Positions 1 through 7,017 of a stretch of 17,561 bases of DNA are shown piece by piece. This DNA is from Yimella sp. (GTDB lineage: Bacteria > Actinomycetota > Actinomycetes > Actinomycetales > Dermatophilaceae). Made by a program: the position numbers and the translations under genes. The number at the start of each line of letters is the position of its first letter. The first letter of the stretch is position 1. The notes below the pieces were generated by a model. The model made no database searches, was not told where the DNA came from, and saw nothing but the letters and a program-made list of their open reading frames with translations. The stretch is taken from positions 1 to 17,561 of the forward strand of contig JASLFY010000248.1 of assembly GCA_030150425.1 (NCBI GenBank), in the 5' to 3' direction.

Positions 1-414
1 GGGATGCCGGTCGGCGACCATCGAGCTGATCAGACCGCCCATCGAGTTGCCGATCAGCAGGACCGGCTCGCCCACGACCTGCTCGATGAACAGGCGGACC
101 AGCTGCGCGTTGGCCCGCACCGAGGAACTGCGCTCGACGGCGCGGGTCAGTCCGTGGCCGGCGAGGTCGACGGCGTACGTCCGCCGCCCCTCGCTCAACG
201 GTCCGGCGATCAGCGCCCAGTTGAGCGCGGCGCCGCCGAGGCCGTGGACGAACACGTACGGAGTCCCGTCGCCGGAACCGCCGAAGTCCAGGTACGCGAC
301 GGTCGCGGCCGGAGCGCCGCCGCCGGCGTCGAGGTCCACCGTGCGGTAGGTGCCGCCCCACGGAGCGGCGAGTTGGGGCAGTTCAGGCGACATCAAGGGC
401 TTTTCATGCGACAT
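1..414 (-). CDS. alpha/beta-fold hydrolase (3' end missing, runs off left edge)
   Basis: Reading leftwards from an ATG at 414, the frame stays open to base 1, giving the N-terminal 138 residues of an alpha/beta hydrolase. Visible hallmarks are the oxyanion-hole type segment VFVHGLGG (about residues 55-62) and the nucleophile elbow GNSMGG, with the likely catalytic Ser at residue 124. The Asp and His of the triad would lie in the missing part. The start overlaps the end of the upstream hydrolase gene (stop at 404-406) by 11 bases, so the two are probably translationally coupled. A second in-frame ATG at 393 is an alternative start just after the overlap. The substrate cannot be inferred: the fold covers esterases, lipases, haloperoxidase-like enzymes and epoxide hydrolases. 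Confidence 0.88.
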   Translation of the reverse strand, partial: MSHEKPLMSPELPQLAAPWGGTYRTVDLDAGGGAPAATVAYLDFGGSGDGTPYVFVHGLGGAALNWALIAGPLSEGRRTYAVDLAGHGLTRAVERSSSVRANAQLVRLFIEQVVGEPVLLIGNSMGGLISSMVADRHP

Positions 415-1267
415 CGCCGGCTCCGTGCGGTTCGTCGGGGTGGGGGAAGAACGGGCGCAGCACGGTCGGCGGCACGAACCGCGACCACTCGCCCTCGGGC
501 TGCGCGAGGCGGTCGGCGATCGCGTAGAGCACCGGCGGGTCGAAGCCGATCGACAGGTGACCGGACAACACCCGTACGTTCTGCGCGTGGGCCGTCTCCG
601 GTTCGACGCAGTGCTGCCAGGCCACGAAACCGTCCTCGCGCGAGTAGAACGACGTCGACGGCACCGCGAGCGGCAGTCGGGCCCGACCGGTCGGACTCAC
701 CGCCATCTCCTCGTCGGTCTCGTGCAGGTGGCTGAAGTGGGAGTAGAACGCCTCCACCCGCGACTGGTCGACTCGTTGCAGCCGGTACGGGGAGGCGAGC
801 GTGATCACCTGGCGTACGTGCTCCGGCATCCGCTGGGCCAGTTCGCGGGCGAAGATGCCGCCCAGACTCCACCCGATGATCGAGACCTTCGCGTCGTTCC
901 GCCGGGAGATCCGCTCGACCGCGGCGGGCAACTCGGCGTGGACCGCCGGCGTCGGTCCGACGTTGCGGCCGAGGTGCCAGCCGTACGGGCGGTAGCCGCG
1001 ACAGCGCAGGAACCGCCGCAGCGGCAGGGTCGAGGAGTCACCGGCACCGAGGCCGGGCAGCACCAGCACCGGGTGGCCGTCGCCGCGCGGCGCCACCGGC
1101 GCGAGCGGGGTGGCGGCCAGCATCAACTGCAGGCCCAGGGCGACGCGGGGCAGCTCGGCGGCGAAGCGCAACGCGGACGGCGCCTTGGCCGCCAGGTCAG
1201 CCGGCGAAGGCGGCGTCGGGAGGTCGGACAGCGTCGGCACCGATGGCAGGACGGACGGCACTTCCAC
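404..1267 (-). CDS. alpha/beta-hydrolase, esterase/lipase-like
   Basis: A protein of about 287 residues. The segment VLVLPGLGAGDSS near residue 68 resembles the oxyanion-hole strand and loop of lipase-like hydrolases. The nucleophile elbow GWSLGG places Ser at about 134. An acidic residue in SREDGF (about 212) and the His of SGHLS (about 237) are well placed to complete the triad. There is no obvious signal peptide, so it is probably cytosolic or membrane-associated. I chose the GTG at 1267 because GGTGG lies six bases upstream; a TTG at 1291 and a GTG at 1261 are alternatives. A TAACCT hexamer on the minus strand at 1315-1320 could be the -10 element. It forms a two-gene operon with the downstream hydrolase and is divergent from the FAD oxidoreductase. 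Substrate unknown. Confidence 0.85.
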   Translation of the reverse strand: MEVPSVLPSVPTLSDLPTPPSPADLAAKAPSALRFAAELPRVALGLQLMLAATPLAPVAPRGDGHPVLVLPGLGAGDSSTLPLRRFLRCRGYRPYGWHLGRNVGPTPAVHAELPAAVERISRRNDAKVSIIGWSLGGIFARELAQRMPEHVRQVITLASPYRLQRVDQSRVEAFYSHFSHLHETDEEMAVSPTGRARLPLAVPSTSFYSREDGFVAWQHCVEPETAHAQNVRVLSGHLSIGFDPPVLYAIADRLAQPEGEWSRFVPPTVLRPFFPHPDEPHGAGDVA

Positions 1268-1353
1268 AGCGGACCACCAAGCTCTCGGCAACGTCGGCGA
1301 CAGGGCTTCCCCGCAGGTTACCCACGCGTACGCCCGTGTGGGGCCGGACGGCC

Positions 1354-1365
1354 TACCCTGAGGCG
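1354..1365 (+). promoter_or_regulatory. Probable -10 element of a leaderless promoter for the FAD oxidoreductase
   Basis: TACCCT (1354-1359) matches the actinobacterial TANNNT -10 pattern. It ends six bases before the GTG start at 1366, the spacing expected when transcription begins at the start codon itself. No convincing -35 hexamer is visible, and the only purine run before the GTG (GAGG) is too close to act as a normal ribosome binding site. Confidence 0.35.
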
Positions 1366-2829
1366 GTGGGTGACGGACGGATCGCGGTGGTCGGCAGCGG
1401 ACCGAACGGATTGGCGGCCGCGGTGACCCTCGCGAGGGCCGGCCTCGCCGTCGACGTCCTTGAGCGCAACGACTGGATCGGCGGTGGCGCGGCGACTCGG
1501 GAGCTCACCCTTTCCGGCTTCCGCCACGACGTCGCCAGCGCCGTGCATCCGATGGCGCTGGCCAGCCCGTTCCTGCGTGCCTTCGAGCTGTCCCGCCGGA
1601 TCGAGTTGGCCGTCCCTGCGGTGTCGTTCGCCCACCCGCTGGACGGGATCCGAGCCGGCGGTCGCGGTCACGGCTACCGCGATCTGGACCGTACGGCGGA
1701 GGCGATCGGCCGCGACGGCAATGCCTACCGCGCCCTGCTGAGGCCGCTGGTCGAGCGGATCGACGCACTCGCCGACCTGACGATGAACCCGCTGCTGCGG
1801 CTGCCGCGCGACCTGCCCACCGCGTACGCCTTCGGGCGGCGGGTGCTCGAGACCGGCACCCCGATCTGGAACCGGCGCTTCCACGAACCGGTCGCGCCGG
1901 CGATGTTGACCGGCTGCGCGGCGCACACCATCGGCCGGCATCCGCGCCCGGCGATGGCCGGCGGCGGGCTCGTGCTCAGCGCCACCGCCCACGCCCGGGG
2001 CTGGCCGGTGCCGATCGGTGGCTCGCAGGCGATCAGTGATGCGCTGCTGGCCGACCTGGTCGCCCACGGCGGATCGGTCCACACCGGGGTGGAGGTCACC
2101 GACCTCGGCGAACTGGACGACTACGACGACGTCGTCCTGGACGTCTCGACCGCCGGGCTGCTGCGACTGGCCGGCGACCGGTTGCCGGCCCGGTACCGAG
2201 CCGCGCTCCGCCGGTTCCGCCCGGGCAACGGGGTCTCGAAGGTCGACTTCGCCCTCTCCGGGCCGGTTCCCTGGACGGACCCGGTGGTCGGACGGGCACC
2301 AACGGTCCACCTGGGCGGGACGCGGGCGCAGATCGCCGCCGCGGAACGCACGGTCGCCGGCGGCAGGCTGCCGCAGAACCCGTACGTCCTGATGGTGCAG
2401 CCGAGCGTGATCGACGCCACCCGCGCACCGGCCGGTCGGGCTGTGCTGTGGGCCTACACCCATGTGCCGTACGACAGCCCGGTCGACTGCACCGAGACGA
2501 TCACCGCGGCGGTCGAACGCCACGCCCCCGGTTTCCGCGACCTGGTGCTGGCCAGCACCGCGACCACCGCGCGCGACCTCGGTCCGACGGTGAGTGCGAA
2601 CTTCGCCGGCGGCGACTTCGCCAGCGGCGCGGTGACGGTCGCTCAGATGCTGGCCCGACCGACCGTGTCCAGCCGGCCGTGGCGCACCCCGCTGCCGCAC
2701 GTTCTGCTCGCGTCCGGGGCGACATCACCCGGACCGAGCGTGCACGGAATGTCCGGCTGGCATGCCGCGCGAATCCTCTTGCAGCAGAAGCGGATCCCGT
2801 TGCCCGAGCTGGGTGTCGACCAGGCCTAG
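1366..2829 (+). CDS. FAD-dependent oxidoreductase, phytoene desaturase/PYROXD2-like
   Basis: A 487-residue protein. A Rossmann dinucleotide-binding motif sits at the very N-terminus (VVGSGPNGLAAAV, residues 8-20), followed by VLERNDWIGGGAATRE. This is the FAD-binding signature of the CrtI/amine-oxidase superfamily. The C-terminus carries the family's closing FAD-contact segment, including SVHGMSGWHAARILL. The reading frame is open upstream to an ATG at 1243, but the GTG at 1366 puts the Rossmann strand at residue 6, as in homologues, so I use it. No carotenoid genes lie nearby, so a phytoene substrate is not supported; the PYROXD2-like subgroup of unknown substrate fits better. Its stop codon overlaps that of the convergent kup gene by four bases (2826-2829). 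Confidence 0.9.
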   Translation: MGDGRIAVVGSGPNGLAAAVTLARAGLAVDVLERNDWIGGGAATRELTLSGFRHDVASAVHPMALASPFLRAFELSRRIELAVPAVSFAHPLDGIRAGGRGHGYRDLDRTAEAIGRDGNAYRALLRPLVERIDALADLTMNPLLRLPRDLPTAYAFGRRVLETGTPIWNRRFHEPVAPAMLTGCAAHTIGRHPRPAMAGGGLVLSATAHARGWPVPIGGSQAISDALLADLVAHGGSVHTGVEVTDLGELDDYDDVVLDVSTAGLLRLAGDRLPARYRAALRRFRPGNGVSKVDFALSGPVPWTDPVVGRAPTVHLGGTRAQIAAAERTVAGGRLPQNPYVLMVQPSVIDATRAPAGRAVLWAYTHVPYDSPVDCTETITAAVERHAPGFRDLVLASTATTARDLGPTVSANFAGGDFASGAVTVAQMLARPTVSSRPWRTPLPHVLLASGATSPGPSVHGMSGWHAARILLQQKRIPLPELGVDQA

Positions 2830-4775
2830 AGCGGGACGTTCGCTCCCATGATCACCGTGCGCTCCTCGGGGAGGCGGAAGTACTGCACCGGGGTCGCGGC
2901 GTTGTGCGCCAGCCCGATGAAGACCCGCTTGCGCCACTGCGACATCGAGGAGTCGTTGGAAAGGTGCACGCTGATCCGGGACAGGAAGTACGTCACGTCG
3001 CCGGCGTCGAACGCGACGCCCATGTCGCGCGCCCGCTCCAGCGCGGCCGGCACGTCCTGGTCGTCCTGGAAACCGAACCGCAGGGTGAGGTGGGTGATGT
3101 GGTCGAACGGGTCGCCGAGGTCGTCGATGACGACCCGCTCGTCCGCCGGGACGTGCGGGACGTTCTCGGAGTGGGTCGAGACGATCAGCACGTTCTCGTG
3201 GATCACGTGGTTGAAGGAGGCGTTCTCACGCAGCGCCAGGGGCGCGGTGATCTTGTTCGGGTGCAGGAAGACGGCGGTGCCAGGAACCCGCATCATCGGG
3301 TTCGCGTGCAACTCGTCCAGGAACGGCTGCAGCGGACCTTCCTTGCTCTGGCGTCGCTCGGTGACGATGACCTGCCCGCGCGCCCAGGTGAACATCAGCG
3401 CGGCGACGGTGGTGGCGATCAGCAGCGGCAACCAGCCACCGGTCGCGACCTTGGTCAGGTTGGCCGCGCAGAAGATGACCTCCAGCGGCACGAACAGCAG
3501 CGCCACCAGCCCGATCCGCCAGCGCGGCCACTTCCAGCGGGAGTCGGACAGCACGAAGAACATCACGCTGGTGATCAGGAACATGCTGGTGACCGCGACG
3601 CCGTACGCGGCGGCCAACCGCTCCGAGGACTTGAAGGTGACCAGCAGCAGCATCACGCCGCCGAACAGCATCCAGTTGATCACCGGGAGGTAGATCTGGC
3701 CGCCCTCGCTCTGCGAGGTGTGGCGGACGGTCAGCCGCGGCAGGTAGCCGAGACGCTCCGCCTGGCGGGACATCGAGTAGGCACCGGAGATGACCGCCTG
3801 GGACGCGATCGTGGTGGCCAGCGTCGCCAGCACCACCAGCGGCAGGCTCGCCCAGCTCGGCGCCATCCGGAAGAACGGGCTGTCGATCAGCTTCGGGTCG
3901 GCGAGGATCATCGCGCCCTGGCCGAGGTAGTTCAGGGTCAGCGCCGGCATCACCAGGAAGAACCAGGCGCGGCTGATCGGGGGGCGACCGAAGTGGCCCA
4001 TGTCGGCGTACAGCGACTCGGCGCCGGTGATCGCCAGCACCACCGAGCCCATCGCGATGAACGCGATGCCCGGGTCGTGGACGATGAACTCCAGGCCGTA
4101 CGACGGTGACAGCGCGCGCAGGATCGTCGGGTTGTCGACGATGTGCGGGACTCCCAGCAGGCCGACGACGACGAACCAGATCACCATCACCGGGCCGAAG
4201 GCACGGCCGATCACCGCGGTGCCGAACCGTTGGATCGAGAAGAGCACGACGATGATCACGCACGCGATCGGCAGCACGAGGTGTTCCACGCTGGGCGCGG
4301 CCACGCCGACACCCTCGACCGCGGACAACACCGAGATCGCCGGGGTGATCACCGAGTCGCCGTAGAACAGCGCGGCGCCGATGACGCCCAGGGTGACGAT
4401 GACCTTGAACCGTTTGCCGCCCGGTTTCACGCTGCGCCGGGTCAGGTGGGACAGCGCCATGACGCCGCCCTCGCCGTCGTTGTCGGCGCGCAGGATGAAG
4501 ACGATGTACTTCACGCTGACGATGCCGGTGATCGACCAGAAGACCAGCGAGATGATCCCGAAGACGTCGAAGGAGGTCGGCTTCACCACCCCGTTGTGTT
4601 CGCTGAACACGGCCTGCATGGCGTACAGCGGGCTGGTTCCGATGTCACCGAAGGCGACACCCAGCGCGCCGATCACCATCGCGAGGGCTCCGGCACCACC
4701 TGCGTGATGGCCGGTCCCGTTCGTGGTTGCGTGTCCGGTACGGCCACCGGTGCGCTGTCGAGTCACGCGCGTCAT
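2826..4775 (-). CDS. kup: KUP-family potassium uptake transporter
   Basis: A 649-residue polytopic membrane protein of the KUP/HAK/KT family (proton-coupled K+ uptake), close to the usual length of about 620-650. The family motif GDIGTSPLY is at residues 43-51 in the first membrane helix and GEGGVMALSHL at about 101-111. Repeated hydrophobic helices run to about residue 470, followed by the hydrophilic cytosolic C-terminal domain. The first 28 residues are a Gly/His/Thr-rich tail. The start is well fixed: AGGAGG lies six bases before the ATG at 4775. It lies 82 bp downstream of the NlpC/P60 gene on the same strand, but a perfect hairpin separates them, so it may be transcribed independently. 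A 12-bp palindrome sits just upstream of its ribosome binding site. Confidence 0.96.
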   Translation of the reverse strand: MTRVTRQRTGGRTGHATTNGTGHHAGGAGALAMVIGALGVAFGDIGTSPLYAMQAVFSEHNGVVKPTSFDVFGIISLVFWSITGIVSVKYIVFILRADNDGEGGVMALSHLTRRSVKPGGKRFKVIVTLGVIGAALFYGDSVITPAISVLSAVEGVGVAAPSVEHLVLPIACVIIVVLFSIQRFGTAVIGRAFGPVMVIWFVVVGLLGVPHIVDNPTILRALSPSYGLEFIVHDPGIAFIAMGSVVLAITGAESLYADMGHFGRPPISRAWFFLVMPALTLNYLGQGAMILADPKLIDSPFFRMAPSWASLPLVVLATLATTIASQAVISGAYSMSRQAERLGYLPRLTVRHTSQSEGGQIYLPVINWMLFGGVMLLLVTFKSSERLAAAYGVAVTSMFLITSVMFFVLSDSRWKWPRWRIGLVALLFVPLEVIFCAANLTKVATGGWLPLLIATTVAALMFTWARGQVIVTERRQSKEGPLQPFLDELHANPMMRVPGTAVFLHPNKITAPLALRENASFNHVIHENVLIVSTHSENVPHVPADERVVIDDLGDPFDHITHLTLRFGFQDDQDVPAALERARDMGVAFDAGDVTYFLSRISVHLSNDSSMSQWRKRVFIGLAHNAATPVQYFRLPEERTVIMGANVPL

Positions 4776-4789
4776 TGTGCACCTCCTGG

Positions 4790-4801
4790 GTGTCCGGACA
4801 C
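4790..4801. promoter_or_regulatory. Perfect 12-bp palindrome upstream of kup, possible operator
   Basis: GTGTCCGGACAC is a perfect palindrome ending 14 bases upstream of the kup start codon and abutting both the kup ribosome binding site and the adjacent hairpin. Its position would suit a repressor site or an RNA hairpin masking the ribosome binding site. No regulator can be named from the sequence. Confidence 0.35.
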
Positions 4802-4838
4802 GAACGGCCCGTTCCGCCGTGGCGGAACGGGCCGTTCG
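4801..4838 (-). terminator. Perfect 18-bp hairpin between the NlpC/P60 gene and kup
   Basis: The arms 4801-4818 (CGAACGGCCCGTTCCGCC) and 4821-4838 are exact reverse complements with a 2-base centre. The hairpin starts 19 bases after the NlpC/P60 stop codon. A clear U-tract is lacking in either direction, as is common for actinobacterial terminators, so it may instead stabilise the mRNA 3' end or be read through in part. It is the only strong candidate terminator for the riboswitch-controlled transcript. Confidence 0.65.
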
Positions 4839-4857
4839 GGTGGTACTGGCGAGCCGA

Positions 4858-5661
4858 TCAGGCGCGCAGGTAGCCGGTCGGGGTGTCCCAGATCGGCTGC
4901 AGGCGCACGTTCTGGCCCGGGTACGGAGCGGCGATCATCTTGCCGCCACCGACGTAGATGCCGATGTGGTGGGCCGGCGAACCGAAGTACACCAGGTCAC
5001 CCGGCTGCGGGTTGCTGACGTGGCGCATCGCGGCCACCTGGGCGCTCGCGGTACGCGGGATCGAGATGCCCGCCTGGGCGTAGACGTACTGGGTCAGACC
5101 CGAGCAGTCGAAGCCGGCCGGCGAGCTGCCGCCGAAGACGTACGGGACGCCGATGTAGCGCTGCGCGATCGAGACGATGCCGCCGGTCGCCGGGGTCGAC
5201 TCGACCGGGGTGGTCTTCGGGGCGGTGGTGCGCTTGATCGGAGTGGTGGTGCGGGTGGTCGAACCCTGCGTGGAGCGGGTGCTGCGCTGCTGGGTCGAAC
5301 GCAGCTGCGGACGCTCGGTGGAACGCGACACCTGCTGGCGCTGGCTCTGCTGAGCCTGCTGGGCGGGGCGCTGCACCTGCTGCTGGACGACCAGGCGCTT
5401 GGCGTAGACCACGTTCAGCTGCGGCGCAGCCGTCGGGGTCTGGGCCAGAGCCGGGCGGGCCTGCTCGGGAGCGGTGGCGGCCTTGACCGACTGCACCGGC
5501 GCGCTCAGGGAGGCGTTGCCGGTGGCTGCGACAGCAGTGTTGTTGCTGGCAGCAGCGGTCGCGGCGATGCCGCCGGCGGCGGCCATCAGGGCGGTGGCCC
5601 GGACGGACGTCGTCATCTTGCTGGGCGCGCTGTGGCGCCCGCGGTTGGTGAACAAAGACAC
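4858..5661 (-). CDS. Secreted NlpC/P60 peptidoglycan peptidase
   Basis: A 267-residue secreted cell-wall hydrolase, counted from the GTG at 5661. The N-terminus is basic (RGRHSAPSK), followed by an Ala-rich hydrophobic segment with likely cleavage after about residue 46 (AVAA). A low-complexity linker rich in Q, R, S and T (about 85-150) precedes the C-terminal NlpC/P60 domain (about 160-267). The catalytic Cys is in GFDCSG (Cys186) and the catalytic His is the second of HHIGIY (His232). The family cleaves D-gamma-glutamyl-meso-DAP or similar stem-peptide bonds. The position usually holding the third polar residue appears to be Ala (GKMIAAP). The frame is open upstream to 5763, but that stretch is riboswitch sequence, so the GTG next to the end of the aptamer is preferred. 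Expression is probably repressed by c-di-AMP. Confidence 0.92.
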   Translation of the reverse strand: MSLFTNRGRHSAPSKMTTSVRATALMAAAGGIAATAAASNNTAVAATGNASLSAPVQSVKAATAPEQARPALAQTPTAAPQLNVVYAKRLVVQQQVQRPAQQAQQSQRQQVSRSTERPQLRSTQQRSTRSTQGSTTRTTTPIKRTTAPKTTPVESTPATGGIVSIAQRYIGVPYVFGGSSPAGFDCSGLTQYVYAQAGISIPRTASAQVAAMRHVSNPQPGDLVYFGSPAHHIGIYVGGGKMIAAPYPGQNVRLQPIWDTPTGYLRA

Positions 5662-5671
5662 AGTGGAGCCT

Positions 5672-5868
5672 CTCGTGCGCCTACGAGGTGAGCTGTCGGG
5701 CTCGGTGGGAGGTTTCCACCGGCCGGCAGGTGCACACGTCTCCCGAGTTCCGTGTGTCCACACCGTCTTGGCCCCGAGGACGGATCGAGATCCGCCCGGA
5801 ATTGGGTCCCCCGCTCCTGCCCGCGGATTGTGTTACTCCACCGGGCGGGCAGGACTCGGCAACACCCG
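5672..5868 (-). promoter_or_regulatory. c-di-AMP riboswitch (ydaO/yuaA leader)
   Basis: Read on the minus strand, the leader of the NlpC/P60 gene carries the conserved blocks of the ydaO/yuaA class. They are TTGCCGAGTCC at the 5' end (about 5864-5854), AGCGGGGGACCCAATT near 5816-5801, and the near-invariant 3' core CCCGACAGCTCACCTCGTAGGC, which spans 5700-5679. Base-paired arms lie between these blocks. This aptamer binds cyclic di-AMP and usually turns expression off at high ligand. In Actinobacteria it typically precedes resuscitation-factor and NlpC/P60 cell-wall hydrolases, as here. The start codon lies about 10 bases beyond the aptamer's 3' edge. No U-rich terminator separates them, so control could act on translation initiation or Rho access. 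The outer boundaries are approximate. TAGCCT on the minus strand at 5908-5903 may be the promoter -10. Confidence 0.9.
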
Positions 5869-5979
5869 GTGGGGACGCCCCTGAGTGGGGAGACCGTCAA
5901 GCAGGCTAACCGAGCAACCCCTGCCCCTCCCAAACGGGTGGTCCCGCTGTGCACAACCTCACACTGCGGTCGGCCGGGC

Positions 5980-6669
5980 TCAGAGCTCCACGAAGACGTG
6001 GTGGGCGACGTCGAGCGGCAACGACACCGCGCCACCGGACCCGGAGACCTCGACGCTCACCCGGTCGCCGTCGCGGCGGGCCGAGACCCGCGCACCCGGA
6101 ACCAGTGCTGCGCCGGTGAGCACGGCGAGGGTGTCCTGGTCGGCCTGAGCCGGTTCCCCGATCCGGCGCACCACGAAGTCGGTCGCCGCGTCGGTGACGC
6201 GCTCACTCAGCGGAGCCACGCCGTCGCGGAACCGCATCGCGGTCGCCTTCTCCCCCAACTCGTCGAGACCGGGGATCGGGTTGCCGAACGGCGAGAGCTC
6301 GTGGTTGTCGAGCAGGCTCAGGATCTTGCGCTCCACCCGCTCGCTCATGACGTGTTCCCAGCGGCAGGCTTCGTCGTGGACGTATTCCAGCTCGAGCCCG
6401 AGGACGTCGACCAGCAGTCGCTCCGCGATGCGGTGCTTGCGCATCACCCGGGTGGCCAGCTGGCGGCCGTGTGGGGTCAGCTCCAGGTGGCGGTCGCCGG
6501 CGAGCGTCACCAGCCCGTCGCGCTCCATCCGGGCGACCGTCTGGGAGACGGTCGGACCGGAGTGGCCGAGCCGCTCGGCGATGCGCGCGCGCAGCGGCAC
6601 GATCCCCTCCTCCTCGAGGTCGAAGATCGTGCGCAGGTACATCTCGGTGGTGTCGATCAGGTCGCTCAC
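5980..6669 (-). CDS. ideR: Iron-dependent repressor, IdeR/DtxR family
   Basis: A 229-residue metal-dependent transcriptional repressor of the usual IdeR length. The N-terminal winged helix includes SGPTVSQTVARMERDGL (about 37-53). Every metal ligand of DtxR/IdeR falls at its canonical number: Met10, Cys102, Glu105 and His106 for the primary site, and His79, Glu83 and His98 for the ancillary site. The block SPFGNPIPG (about 125-133) and a C-terminal SH3-like domain complete the family architecture. The GTG at 6669 is chosen because it reproduces this numbering exactly; the frame is open further upstream to 7155 but that stretch is not protein-like. There is no Shine-Dalgarno. CAGGCT lies six bases before the GTG, so it may be leaderless. 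Iron-type is favoured over manganese-type because of Met10/Cys102. Confidence 0.95.
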   Translation of the reverse strand: MSDLIDTTEMYLRTIFDLEEEGIVPLRARIAERLGHSGPTVSQTVARMERDGLVTLAGDRHLELTPHGRQLATRVMRKHRIAERLLVDVLGLELEYVHDEACRWEHVMSERVERKILSLLDNHELSPFGNPIPGLDELGEKATAMRFRDGVAPLSERVTDAATDFVVRRIGEPAQADQDTLAVLTGAALVPGARVSARRDGDRVSVEVSGSGGAVSLPLDVAHHVFVEL

Positions 6670-6687
6670 AGGCCCAGCCTGCCACCC

Positions 6688-6706
6688 GGCACCGACAGCC
6701 GGTGCC
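6688..6706. promoter_or_regulatory. Inverted repeat in the ideR promoter region
   Basis: GGCACCG (6688-6694) and CGGTGCC (6700-6706) form a perfect 7-bp inverted repeat with a 5-base centre. It lies 19 bases upstream of the ideR start, where the -35 region would be. It does not resemble the known TTAGGTTAG-type iron box. It could be an operator for another regulator or a chance hairpin. Confidence 0.3.
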
Positions 6707-6792
6707 CCACCCGGGTAATCGGGCTGCGGAGACGGCCAGATCCGAACGAGGCACTGTTGTCCGAATGCTTCCCGCGCAGGCGCGCAATGGCG

Positions 6793-6889
6793 TATAAATG
6801 CACACGACGGGGTGCTACCCCCTTGGCACCTACGTCCGAGCCTCAGGCTCCTCGGCCGACGCATCTCTGCGTCGGCCGAGTTCGTTTCC
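6793..6889 (+). ncRNA. Candidate small structured RNA with its own promoter and terminator
   Basis: TATAAA at 6793-6798 is an unusually AT-rich -10 for this DNA and would start an RNA near 6804. Three adjacent hairpins follow. GGTGC/GCACC (6811-6815 with 6826-6830) closes a loop containing five C. GAGCC/GGCTC is at 6838-6850. A perfect 13-bp stem, CTCGGCCGACGCA with 6868-6880, is followed by TTCGTTTCC, a reasonable intrinsic terminator. The inferred RNA is about 85 nt. The C-rich loop recalls the actinobacterial 6C RNA class, but that class has two loops of six or more C, so the assignment is uncertain. A short frame from the ATG at 6798 shows no recognisable protein. The rest of the gap from 6670 to 6955 shows only the inverted repeat listed separately. 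Confidence 0.45.
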
Positions 6890-6955
6890 GGGGCGGGCCG
6901 TTCCAGCGCACTTCGACTGCCGGTCGGCCCCCGGCTCGTGCCGCCCGAATATCCG

Positions 6956-6984
6956 TTGCGCCCACCGTGGCCGCGGCGTAGCGT
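6956..6984 (+). promoter_or_regulatory. Sigma70-type promoter for the micropeptide/structured RNA unit
   Basis: TTGCGC (6956-6961), a 17-bp spacer and TAGCGT (6979-6984) form a good housekeeping promoter with optimal spacing. Transcription would start near 6991, just before the extended ribosome binding site. This is the best matched -35/-10 pair I found in the window. Confidence 0.55.
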
Positions 6985-6996
6985 CGTCCGTACACG

Positions 6997-7012
6997 AGAA
7001 AGGAGGTGGTCC
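6997..7012 (+). promoter_or_regulatory. Near-complete anti-16S Shine-Dalgarno
   Basis: AGAAAGGAGGTGGTCC pairs with the conserved 3' end of 16S rRNA (GGAUCACCUCCUUUCU) over all 16 positions, 15 as Watson-Crick pairs and one as a G-U wobble. It ends five bases before the ATG at 7018. The GGAGG core is 11 bases from the ATG, slightly longer than optimal. Confidence 0.7.
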
Positions 7013-7017
7013 GAAGC

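Noticed and set aside
1243..1365. N-terminal extension of the FAD oxidoreductase from the ATG at 1243
   Set aside because: It overlaps the divergent hydrolase start and would place about 40 residues before the Rossmann strand, which family members lack.
3226..4263. Long open frame on the minus strand inside kup
   Set aside because: It is a shifted frame of kup, rich in Arg, Pro, Ala and His, as typical for shadow frames in high-GC DNA; no domain is seen.
5662..5763. N-terminal extension of the NlpC/P60 protein to 5763
   Set aside because: These bases contain the conserved 3' core of the c-di-AMP aptamer, so they are leader RNA rather than coding sequence.
5896..5914. AGGCTAACC near the riboswitch promoter, resembling half of an IdeR/DtxR iron box, next to ideR
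   Set aside because: Aligned to the 19-bp consensus, one side matches but the other half is almost unmatched, so it does not support an iron box.
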